From positions 186,001 through 250,000 of the forward strand of contig NZ_JARKMY010000009.1 of assembly GCF_029360725.1 (NCBI RefSeq): DNA of 64,000 bases, read 5' to 3'. The translations under genes and the position numbers were made by a program. The stretch's first letter is position 1. The number at the start of each line of letters is the position of its first letter. The notes below the pieces were generated by a model. It was not told the DNA's origin, ran no database searches, and was given only the letters and a program-made list of their open reading frames with translations. Of the stretch, positions 29,510 to 38,849 are shown one piece after another. The DNA is from Chryseolinea sp. H1M3-3. Lineage in GTDB: Bacteria; Bacteroidota; Bacteroidia; Cytophagales; Cyclobacteriaceae.

Positions 29510-30712
29510 ATGAATGATTTAGCTACACCGACACCCGTCACGCGCTCTTCTTCCGTGGATATTTATTCGAGGATCGATCAATATAATAAAGTGCGACAGC
29601 ATTCCATTTCGGTTTGCACGCCATTGTACACCGAAGATTATGTGGTACAGCCAAGTGCAGATGTCAGCCCACCAAAATGGCACCTGGCACACACTACCTG
29701 GTTTCTGGAAGAAATGATCCTTGCAAAATATTCCCCGGACTATCAACGTTTTCATCCGCGCTACGCTTTTCTTTTCAACAGCTACTACAATAGTTTGGGC
29801 GATAGGGTATTAAGACCACAACGTGGAAATATGTCGAGGCCAACAGTCGATGAAATCCTTGCGTATAGGCAGCACGTAGATGAACACATGCTCACGCTGA
29901 TACCGAAAGCCAGCGATGAAGTATTAGATCTGATTGAAATCGCTTTGCATCATGAACAACAGCATCAGGAACTGTTATTGACGGACATAAAATACATCCT
30001 CGGTCATAATCCACTCTTTCCACCATACAAGAAAAATTTTAAAGAGGTTTTCTCCCTTGAGAAGGATCATTATTTCAGGAAAATTGAAGATGGAATGTAC
30101 ACCATCGGCCATGCCGGCGATGGATTTGCGTTCGACAATGAGGGCAGTCAGCATCAGGTTTATCTAAATGCGTTTGAAATACGTCAGACTCTTGTAACGA
30201 ATTATGAATATCTACAATTTATAGACGCAGGCGGTTACCAGGATCCCACGTACTGGCACAGCGATGCGTGGACATGGCTGCAGGAGACCGGCATCAATAG
30301 CCCTATGTACTGGCATTTTATAGACAATGCATGGAACCGGTATTCGCTTAGTGGCTTACAGGAGTTGCCGTTGGATGAACCGGTAACGCACATCAGCTAT
30401 TATGAAGCAGCGGCCTACGCGGACTGGTGCAAGATGCGACTGCCAACTGAATTTGAATGGGAGGCTGCTTGCGACCATTTCCAGTGGGGGCAGCGTTGGG
30501 AGCATACCGCGAGCGCCTATCTACCTTATCCAGGCTATTCAAAACCGGAAGGTGCACTCGGCGAATACAATGGGAAGTTTATGGTTAACCAAATGGTGCT
30601 GCGAGGTGCTTCCATCGCTACACCTCCAGGACATGCACGAAAAACCTATCGCAATTTTTTTCAGCCACCCATGCAATGGCAATTTACCGGTATACGCCTT
30701 TGTAAAAAATAA
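29510..30712 (+). CDS. egtB: Ergothioneine biosynthesis iron enzyme EgtB
   Basis: A 400-residue sulfoxide synthase that joins hercynine (trimethylhistidine) to a thiol donor using ferrous iron and oxygen. The N-terminal DinB-like half has HLAHTTWFLEE (His58, His61) and HHEQQHQE (His148, His152), supplying the three-histidine iron site; the C-terminal half is a formylglycine-generating-enzyme/C-type-lectin fold (about 195-400) with THISYYEAAAYADW, LPTEFEWEAA and GASIATPPGHARKTYRNFF. Its length and domain order are those of known EgtB. It starts the egtBD operon, with 12 bases to egtD. No EgtC or EgtE homologue is in the window, so either cysteine is the direct sulfur donor or those steps are encoded elsewhere. 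Confidence 0.93.
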   Translation: MNDLATPTPVTRSSSVDIYSRIDQYNKVRQHSISVCTPLYTEDYVVQPSADVSPPKWHLAHTTWFLEEMILAKYSPDYQRFHPRYAFLFNSYYNSLGDRVLRPQRGNMSRPTVDEILAYRQHVDEHMLTLIPKASDEVLDLIEIALHHEQQHQELLLTDIKYILGHNPLFPPYKKNFKEVFSLEKDHYFRKIEDGMYTIGHAGDGFAFDNEGSQHQVYLNAFEIRQTLVTNYEYLQFIDAGGYQDPTYWHSDAWTWLQETGINSPMYWHFIDNAWNRYSLSGLQELPLDEPVTHISYYEAAAYADWCKMRLPTEFEWEAACDHFQWGQRWEHTASAYLPYPGYSKPEGALGEYNGKFMVNQMVLRGASIATPPGHARKTYRNFFQPPMQWQFTGIRLCKK

Positions 30713-30724
30713 TCTACCATAACA

Positions 30725-31684
30725 ATGAATATTGAGGTAACGTCGGATATTATTCACGTCGTGGAGAAAGGTCTTCTCCGTGAACGTAAGTCACTTCCAA
30801 GTTGGCTTTTCTATGATGAAAATGGAGATCGTATATTCCAGGAGATCATGCGTATGCCTGAATACTATCTCACGGCATGTGAATATGAAATTCTCCAGAT
30901 GAACAAGGGAGATATTTTAAAACGTTTTCATCGTTATGGACCATTTCAGTTGGTTGAACTTGGGGCGGGTGACGGTATGAAAACTGAAATTTTACTAAAG
31001 CATTTCGTAGCCGAGAAGACAGATTTCTCCTATCATCCGATTGATATATCATCGTCCGTATTGGAACAGTTGCAGCGACGTTTACAGAAAAGTCTGCCAG
31101 CGTTGCGTTATTATCCGCAGCAAGGTGAATACATCGATGCGCTCAGCAAGCTCAACCTGAGTTCGGAACAACGAAAAGTGATTTTATTCCTCGGTTCCAA
31201 CATCGGCAACTTTACGCTCAAACGTGCCAAGGAATTTCTCAAGCACGTTAGCGCTTCCATGCATGTTGATGATCTCTTTTTCTTAGGTGTTGACTTAAAA
31301 AAGGATCCGCGCGTGATCCGTCGCGCATACGATGATGCAACGGGTATTACAAAACGGTTCAATATGAATTTGCTTTCGAGACTCAATCGGGAACTGGGGG
31401 CGAATTTTATGTTGGATCAGTTTGATCACTATGCTACATATGATCCCGAAACAGGAGAGGCTAAAAGTTACCTGGTTAGTCTGCGCGAACAGGATGTTTA
31501 TGTGGACGCGTTGAACCGCAACATACACTTCGCCCGTTGGGAATATATCCACACGGAAGTTTCCCTCAAGTACGATCAGCCCATGCTTGAGGAACTTGCG
31601 GAAATAAGCGGGCTTCAAATTATCAAACAGTATTGGGACGGAAAACACAATTTTACGAATGTAATTTTTGTGAAGCCGAGATGA
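30725..31684 (+). CDS. egtD: L-histidine N-alpha-methyltransferase EgtD
   Basis: A 319-residue SAM-dependent enzyme that methylates histidine three times to hercynine, the substrate of EgtB. The SAM-binding loop is LVELGAGDGMKTEILL (about 76-91), and family segments include SWLFYDENGDRIFQEI, MPEYYLTACEYEIL and LFLGSNIGNFT. Length is the family norm. It follows egtB by 12 bases and converges, four bases apart, with the fused ABC permease gene; there is no room for a terminator between them. Confidence 0.95.
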   Translation: MNIEVTSDIIHVVEKGLLRERKSLPSWLFYDENGDRIFQEIMRMPEYYLTACEYEILQMNKGDILKRFHRYGPFQLVELGAGDGMKTEILLKHFVAEKTDFSYHPIDISSSVLEQLQRRLQKSLPALRYYPQQGEYIDALSKLNLSSEQRKVILFLGSNIGNFTLKRAKEFLKHVSASMHVDDLFFLGVDLKKDPRVIRRAYDDATGITKRFNMNLLSRLNRELGANFMLDQFDHYATYDPETGEAKSYLVSLREQDVYVDALNRNIHFARWEYIHTEVSLKYDQPMLEELAEISGLQIIKQYWDGKHNFTNVIFVKPR

Positions 31685-31688
31685 ACGA

Positions 31689-33167
31689 TTAAAGGGTACG
31701 CCGCTGAAGATGACGGGGTACGGCTACCCACTCAATGAACTCGAATACTAATTCAGTAATGATTGCTAAAATTGCTGATGGAATTGCTCCGGTTAAAATC
31801 ATGTTCATGTTGTTTAACGCCAGCCCGGTTACGATGAATTCCCCTAATCCTCCGGCACCAATAAAGGCAGCGAGTGTAGCCGTGCCTACATTGATGACGG
31901 CAGCCGTGCGGATACCGGTTAAAATCATGGGTTTCGATAACGGTATCTCTACTAGCCATAATTTTTGCCATGCATTAAGTCCTATACCAGAAGCTACATT
32001 TTTTAATACGGGATCTACCGTATGAAGTCCGACGACTGTATTGCGTAAAATGGGAAGTAAGGAATAGAAAAACAGTGCAATCACGGCTGGGAGTTTTCCG
32101 ATTCCGACCAGAGGAATCATCAACGCAAGCAACGCGATCGAAGGAATGGTTTGGAGAATTCCCGCAAAATACAAGGCTACTTTTGATAACCTTGGAAACC
32201 TGTATAGCAGTATTCCCAACGGTACCGCTACGCTGATGGAAGCCAGCAGCGCAATGAGCGTTAAAGTAATATGTTCTCCGGTTTTTTTTAGAATGAGGGC
32301 GCTATCGCGTGACTGCGATTTGCTATCTTGATTTAGAATACCTTTTAGAATTAGAAAACTCCGAGCGATTTCCGAATGACTCTTCTTTTCAAATAAAGCC
32401 TTCGCATTGAGTTGCTGCATTTCTGCTTCGGTGATTTTCGATGACAAGGAATTCAAAAGTTTTTTTGCACGGTCCGGAAGTTTCGCTGAATAGAACGAAA
32501 CGGCCTGGTACGCTGAAAAGAATTCTTTATCATCCTTCAGAAGCACGAGTTTGTAATGATTGATTTCACCGTCGGTCGCATAGGCATCCGTGATGTTGAT
32601 CTTATTTTCAATTATTGCCTGATAGGCCAAACCATGTTCCAGGCCAATCGCCTGCTGAGGAAGCCCATAAGCAACTGCAAGGTTTTTCCAGCCGTCATTT
32701 CGTTCCAAAAATTCATAGCTTACGCCGATTTTTAGTCCGGGATGATTTTTAAGATCTGAAATGTTTTCAACGTTTAATCGCTCCGACAATTCAGCAGACA
32801 TTACCAATGCATACGTATTATTAAAACCATAAGGAGGAGAAATCTCCAACTGGAACTTATTGAGAAGTTGCGCACTGAGAACTTCCCAAGGCGCAGACCG
32901 TTCGGACTTGAGTATTTCTGCAGCAATGGTTCCAGTGTACTCCGGATATACGTCAATCGCGCCGGTGCGAAGTGCTTCAAAGCTTACCATTGTTCCTCCC
33001 AGATTAAATTTTCGATCAACGGTATAGCCACCCGCTTCGAGTATTTGAGAGATCATTTCGCTTAAAATATACCCTTCGTTAAAATGCTTTGCTCCTACCC
33101 GGATGGTTTGTTGACCAAGCGAGACCCGGAAAGTGAGCATGCAGCATAACAGGAATATAAGCCTCAT
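31689..33167 (-). CDS. Fused substrate-binding protein and permease of an OpuC/EgtU-type importer
   Basis: A 492-residue protein. After a signal peptide (1-18, FRVSLG-QQ) comes an OpuAC-type quaternary-amine-binding domain (about 20-280; IRVGAKHFNEGYILSEMISQ, GTMVSFEALRTGAIDVYPEYTG, NITDAYATDGEI), then a permease domain of about six helices (295-480) with the EAA-loop region LNAWQKLWLVEIPLSKPMILTG. OpuC-family systems import betaine, choline or carnitine. One subfamily, EgtUV, imports ergothioneine, itself a betaine, and its EgtU is also a permease/binding-domain fusion, but with the permease first. Here the order is reversed. Head-on contact with egtBD suggests ergothioneine or hercynine as substrate; that is inference. 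The ATPase gene overlaps its start by four bases. Confidence 0.85.
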   Translation of the reverse strand: MRLIFLLCCMLTFRVSLGQQTIRVGAKHFNEGYILSEMISQILEAGGYTVDRKFNLGGTMVSFEALRTGAIDVYPEYTGTIAAEILKSERSAPWEVLSAQLLNKFQLEISPPYGFNNTYALVMSAELSERLNVENISDLKNHPGLKIGVSYEFLERNDGWKNLAVAYGLPQQAIGLEHGLAYQAIIENKINITDAYATDGEINHYKLVLLKDDKEFFSAYQAVSFYSAKLPDRAKKLLNSLSSKITEAEMQQLNAKALFEKKSHSEIARSFLILKGILNQDSKSQSRDSALILKKTGEHITLTLIALLASISVAVPLGILLYRFPRLSKVALYFAGILQTIPSIALLALMIPLVGIGKLPAVIALFFYSLLPILRNTVVGLHTVDPVLKNVASGIGLNAWQKLWLVEIPLSKPMILTGIRTAAVINVGTATLAAFIGAGGLGEFIVTGLALNNMNMILTGAIPSAILAIITELVFEFIEWVAVPRHLQRRTL

Positions 33168-33931
33168 AGATCGATGTTTTCAGAAAGTAACTGCTTCAGT
33201 TGTTCCTTGTCGCCCTGCCTGACTATCTTTCCTTCCCTTAACCAAACGAAGTAATCGGCAAGTGTTAAGGCTTCCTGCTTGTTGTGCGTAATCAGCACTA
33301 CGGTACGCGGTTCATTTTTTTGACTTTTTAACATATCTTGAAAAATAGAACCTTTGGTTTCGTCATCCAGCGAAGCAAACGGTTCATCCATCAGCAGCAC
33401 GGGGGGATTAAGAAACATCGCGCGACACAGCCCTACGCGTTGTTGTTCTCCACCCGAAAGCTGATGAGGATATTTCATTAAGTATGTGGAAGGAAGTTGC
33501 ACTAAGTCCATCAGGTAATTTATTCGGGCCACAATGGACTTCGTTTCCGCCTTGGCGATATGCGCTAACACACTCATGTTTTTTTGTATTGTAAGATGTG
33601 GAAACAGACCAATGTTCTGTACGACATAGCCGATCTTCAGTCTTGTGGCATGAATGGATTCATAGCGGATCGGCTGCCCAAACAGTTTAACAATGCCGCT
33701 CTTAGGTTTCACCATACCGTTGATGGTTTGCAGCAATGTTGTTTTCCCGCTCCCGCTTTTGCCGAGAATAGCGGTGATTTTATTTTTTTGAAAGTTGTAA
33801 GATATGTCTGCTAAGACCCGTTTGTCGCCATAGCCTTGAGCAATATTTTCCAAGCTGATAACGGATTCATCGTTGATCGTCTGATTATTGTACGGTATGT
33901 CTCGAGTATCCATCGTACGGAGCTTCCCCAC
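33164..33931 (-). CDS. ATPase of the OpuC/EgtV-type importer
   Basis: A 255-residue ABC ATPase with Walker A GKSGSGKT (57-64), Q loop VVQNIGLFPHLT, signature LSGGEQQRVG, Walker B VLLMDEPFASLD and switch His in VLITHNKQEAL. The domain and spacing are those of OpuCA/ProV proteins, but the C-terminal CBS pair that makes many osmoprotectant ATPases osmosensitive is missing, so transport is probably not gated by ionic strength. The last bases overlap the permease start by four, a coupled pair. Translation could also begin at the ATG six codons in. Confidence 0.88.
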   Translation of the reverse strand: MGKLRTMDTRDIPYNNQTINDESVISLENIAQGYGDKRVLADISYNFQKNKITAILGKSGSGKTTLLQTINGMVKPKSGIVKLFGQPIRYESIHATRLKIGYVVQNIGLFPHLTIQKNMSVLAHIAKAETKSIVARINYLMDLVQLPSTYLMKYPHQLSGGEQQRVGLCRAMFLNPPVLLMDEPFASLDDETKGSIFQDMLKSQKNEPRTVVLITHNKQEALTLADYFVWLREGKIVRQGDKEQLKQLLSENIDL

Positions 33932-34204
33932 TAAAAAGATTGATGCAGGATAAAGGTTATTCGATAAACAATCAATAGTAAAAGGGCAAATTCATTAAAT
34001 AAAGCACCACCCGATAGTAAACGAGATGCTTCCCTTCTACCGGATTCCTCTAGTTTAAGCCCACCCCATTATTCCCATTATCGCTCTCGTCTTTCTAAAG
34101 TATCTTGGTGGTTGTGCTTACTAATAATAATGTGCCGACAGTGTCTGTGCAAAAATAAATTCGAACCGATGTCCGGATTTCTGAAATGAGCGTGTCTTAC
34201 CCGC

Positions 34205-34930
34205 ATGAGAATTCTTTTTTTGTTTGTCTTCGCGCTTTCAAACATCATTCCATGTTATGGATATGTTTTGCACGATACTACTTCCAATGTGCGTGTATCG
34301 GCTAAATTACAGGTGTCCAACGTCGGACTGGCACCCGTACCTGCATTCTCGTTTAATAGTCCAATTGTCTTTGGTTTTTTAACCGTCAAAAAACAAGCGT
34401 TTAGCTTTGAACCGGATGTCGCGGTGGGGATGAATGGTAAACCGTGGATGACCAACAACTGGTTCAGGTTTACTGTATTCGACCGAAATAAATGGAAAGC
34501 TAATCTTGGCGTGAATCCTTCCCTGTTTTTCGAATACGAAACGTTAGGTTCAGGTGAAAAGATTATTCGTACACAACGCAACCTGACGTTTGAAGCTGCT
34601 GTTACGTATAAATCTAACGGCTGGAATCTGGGGTTTTTGTTTATGAACATTAACGGGTGTGATCCTGGAACATTGTCGGGAAATTTTTTTAATATACACG
34701 GGGAGTTCACTGCGGTGCACATCAGGGAAAAGATCTTCTTCAATCTAAAGCCTCAATTATTCTATTTCAACTTCAATAGTAACAGCGATGGTTTTTTTGC
34801 CGCCAGCGCCTTAGACATTAAACACATCAACCTTCCATTAACCGTTTTTACCCAGGGTGTTTTACCACTATGGGCAGATTTTCCAACGACGGGCTTTAAA
34901 TGGAATTTCGGTATGTTAATAATTTTATAA
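34205..34930 (+). CDS. Exported beta-barrel-like hypothetical protein
   Basis: A 241-residue protein with a signal peptide (MRILFLFVFALSNIIPCYG). The rest alternates aromatic and polar residues in short strands (WFRFTVFDRNKWKANLGVNPSLFFEY, NLGFLFMNINGCD, LKPQLFYFNFNSN) and ends in a hydrophobic FGMLIIL tail, as small outer-membrane or periplasmic beta-barrels do. No family recognised. It is co-oriented with the DGPF/ECF42 pair starting 30 bases downstream and could be read through with it. Confidence 0.55.
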   Translation: MRILFLFVFALSNIIPCYGYVLHDTTSNVRVSAKLQVSNVGLAPVPAFSFNSPIVFGFLTVKKQAFSFEPDVAVGMNGKPWMTNNWFRFTVFDRNKWKANLGVNPSLFFEYETLGSGEKIIRTQRNLTFEAAVTYKSNGWNLGFLFMNINGCDPGTLSGNFFNIHGEFTAVHIREKIFFNLKPQLFYFNFNSNSDGFFAASALDIKHINLPLTVFTQGVLPLWADFPTTGFKWNFGMLIIL

Positions 34931-34960
34931 ATATTTCATCAAACTAAATTTGATTTCATT

Positions 34961-35329
34961 ATGCAACGATTTATGTTCATTGTTCGTGAAGACTTAAAAA
35001 AAATTGGTAAACTCACCGATAAGGAAAGACTTTCGAATGTACCAATTCCCCATGAATGGCTACGTTCCCTTGCTGAATCGGGTAACTATGTTACCGGTGA
35101 GGCCTTGGCAGTGACAGGACGGTATGTGTCAAAAAATGAAGTGCTTTCGGATGGTCCTTTCATTGAAGCAAAAGAGGGTATCAGTGGTTTTGATATCATC
35201 CTGGCGGAAAACCTTGAGCAAGCTGTTTCTATTGCTCAGACCAATCCCCTAGTTGCATCGGGTGCTGCCATCATAGAAATCAGGCCATTTCTGTTCCAAG
35301 ACCAAGATGAGTTTTTCAAAAATTCCTAA
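34961..35329 (+). CDS. YCII-related DGPF-motif protein
   Basis: A 122-residue ferredoxin-like alpha/beta protein of the YCII family with the name-giving segment DGPFIEAKEGISGFDII (about 65-81) and a later AIIEIRPF. The N-terminus QRFMFIVRED is the first strand. Such DGPF proteins are the constant genetic neighbours of ECF42 sigma factors, and the next gene is one. Their biochemical role is not established. An oddly close TAAATTTG (34945-34952) precedes the ATG by eight bases, which would make the message almost leaderless if it is the -7 box. Confidence 0.85.
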   Translation: MQRFMFIVREDLKKIGKLTDKERLSNVPIPHEWLRSLAESGNYVTGEALAVTGRYVSKNEVLSDGPFIEAKEGISGFDIILAENLEQAVSIAQTNPLVASGAAIIEIRPFLFQDQDEFFKNS

Positions 35330-35343
35330 AGTTGAAGTTTCCG

Positions 35344-36573
35344 ATGGATACCCTCCAGCGCGCCGTTGACAAATTGTACAAAGAACGTTTCGGGCAACTT
35401 GTTGCGTCCTTGCTCTACTCATCGCGTGACATTGACCCGGCGACCGCGGAAGATATTGTACAGGATTCGTTTTCAGTGGCACTTTCTCATTGGGCACAAA
35501 ACGGCATCCCACTCCACCCATCCGCGTGGATTTTCAAAGTGTGCAGGAACAAAGCACTCAATACGCTCCGCTGCAAAGGTCGGATGGAAGGATTGTCGGA
35601 GCGCACGCCGATTCAGACGGTGGAGTCTCGTTTCACTGAATCGGTACTTGACGATCACACACTCTCGTTGCTGTTTGCCGCTGCCCATCCGGACCTTGCG
35701 CCTAAAATACAGATCGTTACAACGTTGAAGTATGTGATAAACCTGAAAGTAGAAGCTATCGCCAAATGCCTGGCGATGACGCTTGACAGTGTGGATAAGT
35801 TGCTCGTCCGCGCACGCCAGAAAATAAAAGATGAAAAAATATTGTTGGAGGAACCACGGTTGACAGAACTGAAGCGGCGACTTCCAACGGTTCACAAAAT
35901 AATTTATCTCATTTTCAATGAAGGTTACAAGTCATCGTGGGGCAACGAACTGATACGGGAAGAGCTTTGCGAGGAGGCTTTGCTGCTGAACAGAGCATTG
36001 ATGGAGAACGGCCTGGGCAACAAAGAAACAGCTGCGCTTCATGCGCTAATGTTATTTAACAGTGCCCGTTTCAAATCTCGGTTTGACGTGAATGGTGAAT
36101 TGGTGGAATTGGAAAACCAGGATCGTACGCTATGGAATCATAACTTGATTTCACTAGGAAATCATTATTTGAATGAATCACAGTGTGAAACATTATCGAG
36201 TTATCACCTCGAAGCCTATATTGCATACCTCCACAGTACGGCGCCTACGTTTGAAGCAACAGATTGGAAAATCATCACGCAAATGTATGCTATCTTACTG
36301 AAGAACAATCCGAATCCATTTATCCGGTTAAGTTACGCTGTCGCGCTCTATTATGATGGCAGAAAGGAAGACGCATTCAGAACACTGCAAGAACTACAGC
36401 GTCTTTCATTTTTCAACCGGTATTACTTATTCAATTTGACTTTAGGAAAATTACACCATCTTGAAGGCCGTGATGCAATAGCCCGTACTTTCTTGACGGA
36501 GGCAATAGGACAAACAAATTTCCTTAAGGAGAAAAATTTTATTGCGCGGTTGTTAGCTAGCCTGGGGAACTAG
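35344..36573 (+). CDS. ECF sigma factor of the ECF42 type (DUF6596)
   Basis: A sigma-70-family regulator of 409 residues from ATG 35344; a TTG at 35332, two bases after the preceding stop, is an alternative start adding four residues. Region 2 (about 5-80; ATAEDIVQDSFSVALSHW, AWIFKVCRNKALNTLR) and region 4 (about 115-165; LKVEAIAKCLAMTLDSVDKLLVRARQKIKDE) are followed by a long helical, TPR-like extension beginning KIIYLIFNEGYKSSWG, which defines ECF42. ECF42 members are controlled through this extension rather than by an anti-sigma factor, and none is encoded here. It forms an operon with the DGPF gene, its usual partner and likely target. Confidence 0.9.
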   Translation: MDTLQRAVDKLYKERFGQLVASLLYSSRDIDPATAEDIVQDSFSVALSHWAQNGIPLHPSAWIFKVCRNKALNTLRCKGRMEGLSERTPIQTVESRFTESVLDDHTLSLLFAAAHPDLAPKIQIVTTLKYVINLKVEAIAKCLAMTLDSVDKLLVRARQKIKDEKILLEEPRLTELKRRLPTVHKIIYLIFNEGYKSSWGNELIREELCEEALLLNRALMENGLGNKETAALHALMLFNSARFKSRFDVNGELVELENQDRTLWNHNLISLGNHYLNESQCETLSSYHLEAYIAYLHSTAPTFEATDWKIITQMYAILLKNNPNPFIRLSYAVALYYDGRKEDAFRTLQELQRLSFFNRYYLFNLTLGKLHHLEGRDAIARTFLTEAIGQTNFLKEKNFIARLLASLGN

Positions 36574-36613
36574 TTAATTGAAAGTTGTAGTCAGCATGAC
36601 GGAACCGAAGTTG

Positions 36614-37873
36614 TTACTTGCTAAACACCTCAATTACCATCTCCTCTCCCTTTTTAATATCGACGACATAATCACTTTTATCATTGGGACGTTGCCGTGC
36701 GAATACGTGCTGATTATCAATGCTGGGCGATAGGTCCCGTTTTCGAAGGAACTCTCCCCATGCGCGCTTGTCTTGTTCAGTAAGGGTGCCATCGCGTTGT
36801 TTGGCCATCATCTCAATCATGAATGGATGTCGTGAGTTGCTTATCCAGCGCGTAGCATCTTGTCTCACTTCGATGCGGTACTTCCCCTCCACCGGTCCTT
36901 GATTCGCAGGAATGGTAAATCTTCCCATTTCACCCGTACCGGTATTGTTCATGTAGATTACAACGGGTGGAGCTTCCGGTCGATTGACAGGTGTTAAAAT
37001 GGCCATGCCTTTTATGAGTGGTTTGCCATCGAGTTTAATTACACCTGACAAGGCGATCTGCGGTTTGTCGGTCAGGTATCCGCCTGCAGCCATCCAGTTG
37101 TACAGTAGCGCTGTCCATGTTCCTAAAACAGGATCACCAATAGCAAAGCCTGATCCATGCACGCCGTTACGGAAGAAGTGTGCTTCAACAGGTGCACCGG
37201 CGCGGAACATGCGGTGATACAATTCTACCATACCGGCTGTTGCTCCCCTATCTTCGGCCGTACCATACATGAACGTCGGCGGTAAATTGGCAACTGTAGC
37301 TGAATCAACACTTGAAGGAATCTGCAGGGCTCCATATGCAAGGATCATGAAATCAGGTCTTGTTGAAAAGCGATCCAAGGGGTCTGTCGTACCACCTTGA
37401 CCAGGTATCGCATTCAATGTCATGTCAGCAATTAAATTAGCGCCAGCAGAAAAGCCAATCGCGCCTACCCTCTCGGGAGAAATGTTATAATCACGCGCAT
37501 TCGAGCGTATGTATTGCATTGCCCGTTGTCCGTCTTTCACCCAATCCGTTCGCGTATAAAGTGGTCTTAGCCTATACCGCAGCACAAATGCTGTGATGCC
37601 ATGATCTTTCAGCCACTGTGCTACCAGAACGCCTTCGTGGTCCACGGCGCGGATGGTGAACCCTCCTCCAGGCACGACCAATATAGCCGCACCGTTGCGT
37701 TTAGATGGCTCGGGAATAAACGGTATGATCGCTGGTTTGTCTTCGTCTGTGGTGCCTGTTGCACCAGGCGCACCGTTCGGCCACAAGAGAATGGGGTCTG
37801 CCAGTTTCTGAGCGATTGCTGACGACGATAGGGTTACCCATGTGGCAAGGATTAGGGGTATCAAGTTTTTCAT
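36614..37873 (-). CDS. Secreted alpha/beta-hydrolase esterase with C-terminal beta domain
   Basis: A 419-residue exported hydrolase with a signal peptide (1-22, SSAIA-QK). The catalytic domain (about 25-285) has the oxyanion segment VVPGGGFTIRA, nucleophile Ser142 in IGFSAGAN and a late His in VHGSGF; an Asp in MYGTAEDRGA is a candidate acid. It resembles bacterial acetyl-xylan-esterase/dienelactone-type enzymes that deacylate carbohydrates. The last 130 residues (from LSGVIKLDGKPLIKG) look like a carboxypeptidase-regulatory-type beta domain. Substrate unknown. It stands alone between genes on the other strand. Confidence 0.82.
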   Translation of the reverse strand: MKNLIPLILATWVTLSSSAIAQKLADPILLWPNGAPGATGTTDEDKPAIIPFIPEPSKRNGAAILVVPGGGFTIRAVDHEGVLVAQWLKDHGITAFVLRYRLRPLYTRTDWVKDGQRAMQYIRSNARDYNISPERVGAIGFSAGANLIADMTLNAIPGQGGTTDPLDRFSTRPDFMILAYGALQIPSSVDSATVANLPPTFMYGTAEDRGATAGMVELYHRMFRAGAPVEAHFFRNGVHGSGFAIGDPVLGTWTALLYNWMAAGGYLTDKPQIALSGVIKLDGKPLIKGMAILTPVNRPEAPPVVIYMNNTGTGEMGRFTIPANQGPVEGKYRIEVRQDATRWISNSRHPFMIEMMAKQRDGTLTEQDKRAWGEFLRKRDLSPSIDNQHVFARQRPNDKSDYVVDIKKGEEMVIEVFSK

Positions 37874-38300
37874 GATCAGTAAAGAATTACGTTTCTCATT
37901 TCAAGGTAGCGGTTGTTTCATTTTTTTATATTCGTCCCCATTTGAATGCATATTAACATGGTTTATTCAGGTCTGCTTTTTTCCTAATAAAAATATTTAT
38001 TTCCGGACGGTAGCTTGGCTAATTGTTTAATATTTGAACCATCAGCCAATCGTATTGTGTATGGCATTGGGTCGCATTGTATGTGAATGTAATGTTGAAT
38101 AATGCGCTGCTTGAATATCGTCTACGGAATCTTTCAGTAGTCAATTTCCTAAATATAAAGTTTGAATAATCAGGAATTACGTTTATCGCGTCAAATTTTA
38201 CCTTGGATAGCTTGTCCTTGCAACTACATAATCTAATTTGAAAAATACTTTTAACCTTGCCCATTTCCAGTTGTTAACCTTTAAACTAAACAAACTATTT
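37874..38300. other. 427-base gap, no gene seen
   Basis: AT-rich sequence between the divergent esterase gene and the PfpI-like gene. I find no open frame of protein-like composition, no palindrome of note and no perfect promoter pair. The in-frame extension of the PfpI gene to 38238 lacks family similarity and is treated as leader. Confidence 0.6.
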
Positions 38301-38849
38301 ATGCCAGATTTAAAAAACATGAAGGTCGCTATTCTCACAGAGAATGGCTTTGAGCAGTCCGAATTGACCAGCCCGAAAGACGCAATGGAAAAGGCTGGGG
38401 TAAAGGTAGAGATAGTGTCTCCTCAGTCAAAAGAGGTGAAAGCATGGGATGTGGACAATTGGGGTATTACCGTTCCGGTAGATGTTACACTCGATAAGGC
38501 AAATCCCGAAAGCTATGATGGATTAATGCTGCCGGGCGGTGTACTCAATCCCGATAAACTCAGGACGAATCAGAAAGCAATTACGTTTGTAAAACACTTT
38601 TTGGAGCATGGCAAACCTGTTGCAGCCATTTGTCATGGTCCTCAGACATTGATTGAAACGGAAATGATCGAAGGGAAAAAGATGACTTCTTACCCCGCCA
38701 TTAAAACAGATTTGATCAATGCGGGTGTCAACTGGGTAGATGAAGAGGTCGTTGTAGATCATGGTCTGGTTACAAGCCGCTCGCCAAAAGATCTGAAAGC
38801 CTTCAATAAAAAACTTTTGGAAGAATTAGCCGAGGGCGTACATGCATAG
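38301..38849 (+). CDS. DJ-1/PfpI family protein
   Basis: A 182-residue cytoplasmic protein of the class I glutamine-amidotransferase-like superfamily, PfpI branch. The nucleophile elbow is AAICHGPQTL with Cys111-His112, and Glu18 in NGFEQSEL is in the conserved acidic position. Members act as stress proteases, deglycases of glyoxal-modified groups, or redox chaperones; which applies here cannot be told. I chose ATG 38301 because MPDLKNMKVAILTENGFE fits the family start. Its leader ends AACAAACTATTT, with no Shine-Dalgarno. Confidence 0.9.
   Translation: MPDLKNMKVAILTENGFEQSELTSPKDAMEKAGVKVEIVSPQSKEVKAWDVDNWGITVPVDVTLDKANPESYDGLMLPGGVLNPDKLRTNQKAITFVKHFLEHGKPVAAICHGPQTLIETEMIEGKKMTSYPAIKTDLINAGVNWVDEEVVVDHGLVTSRSPKDLKAFNKKLLEELAEGVHA

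Noticed and set aside
31689-33931. Reading the OpuC-type importer as a plain osmoprotectant (betaine) system
   Set aside because: Not excluded, but the absence of CBS domains, the fused binding domain and the contact with egtBD make an ergothioneine-type substrate at least as likely.
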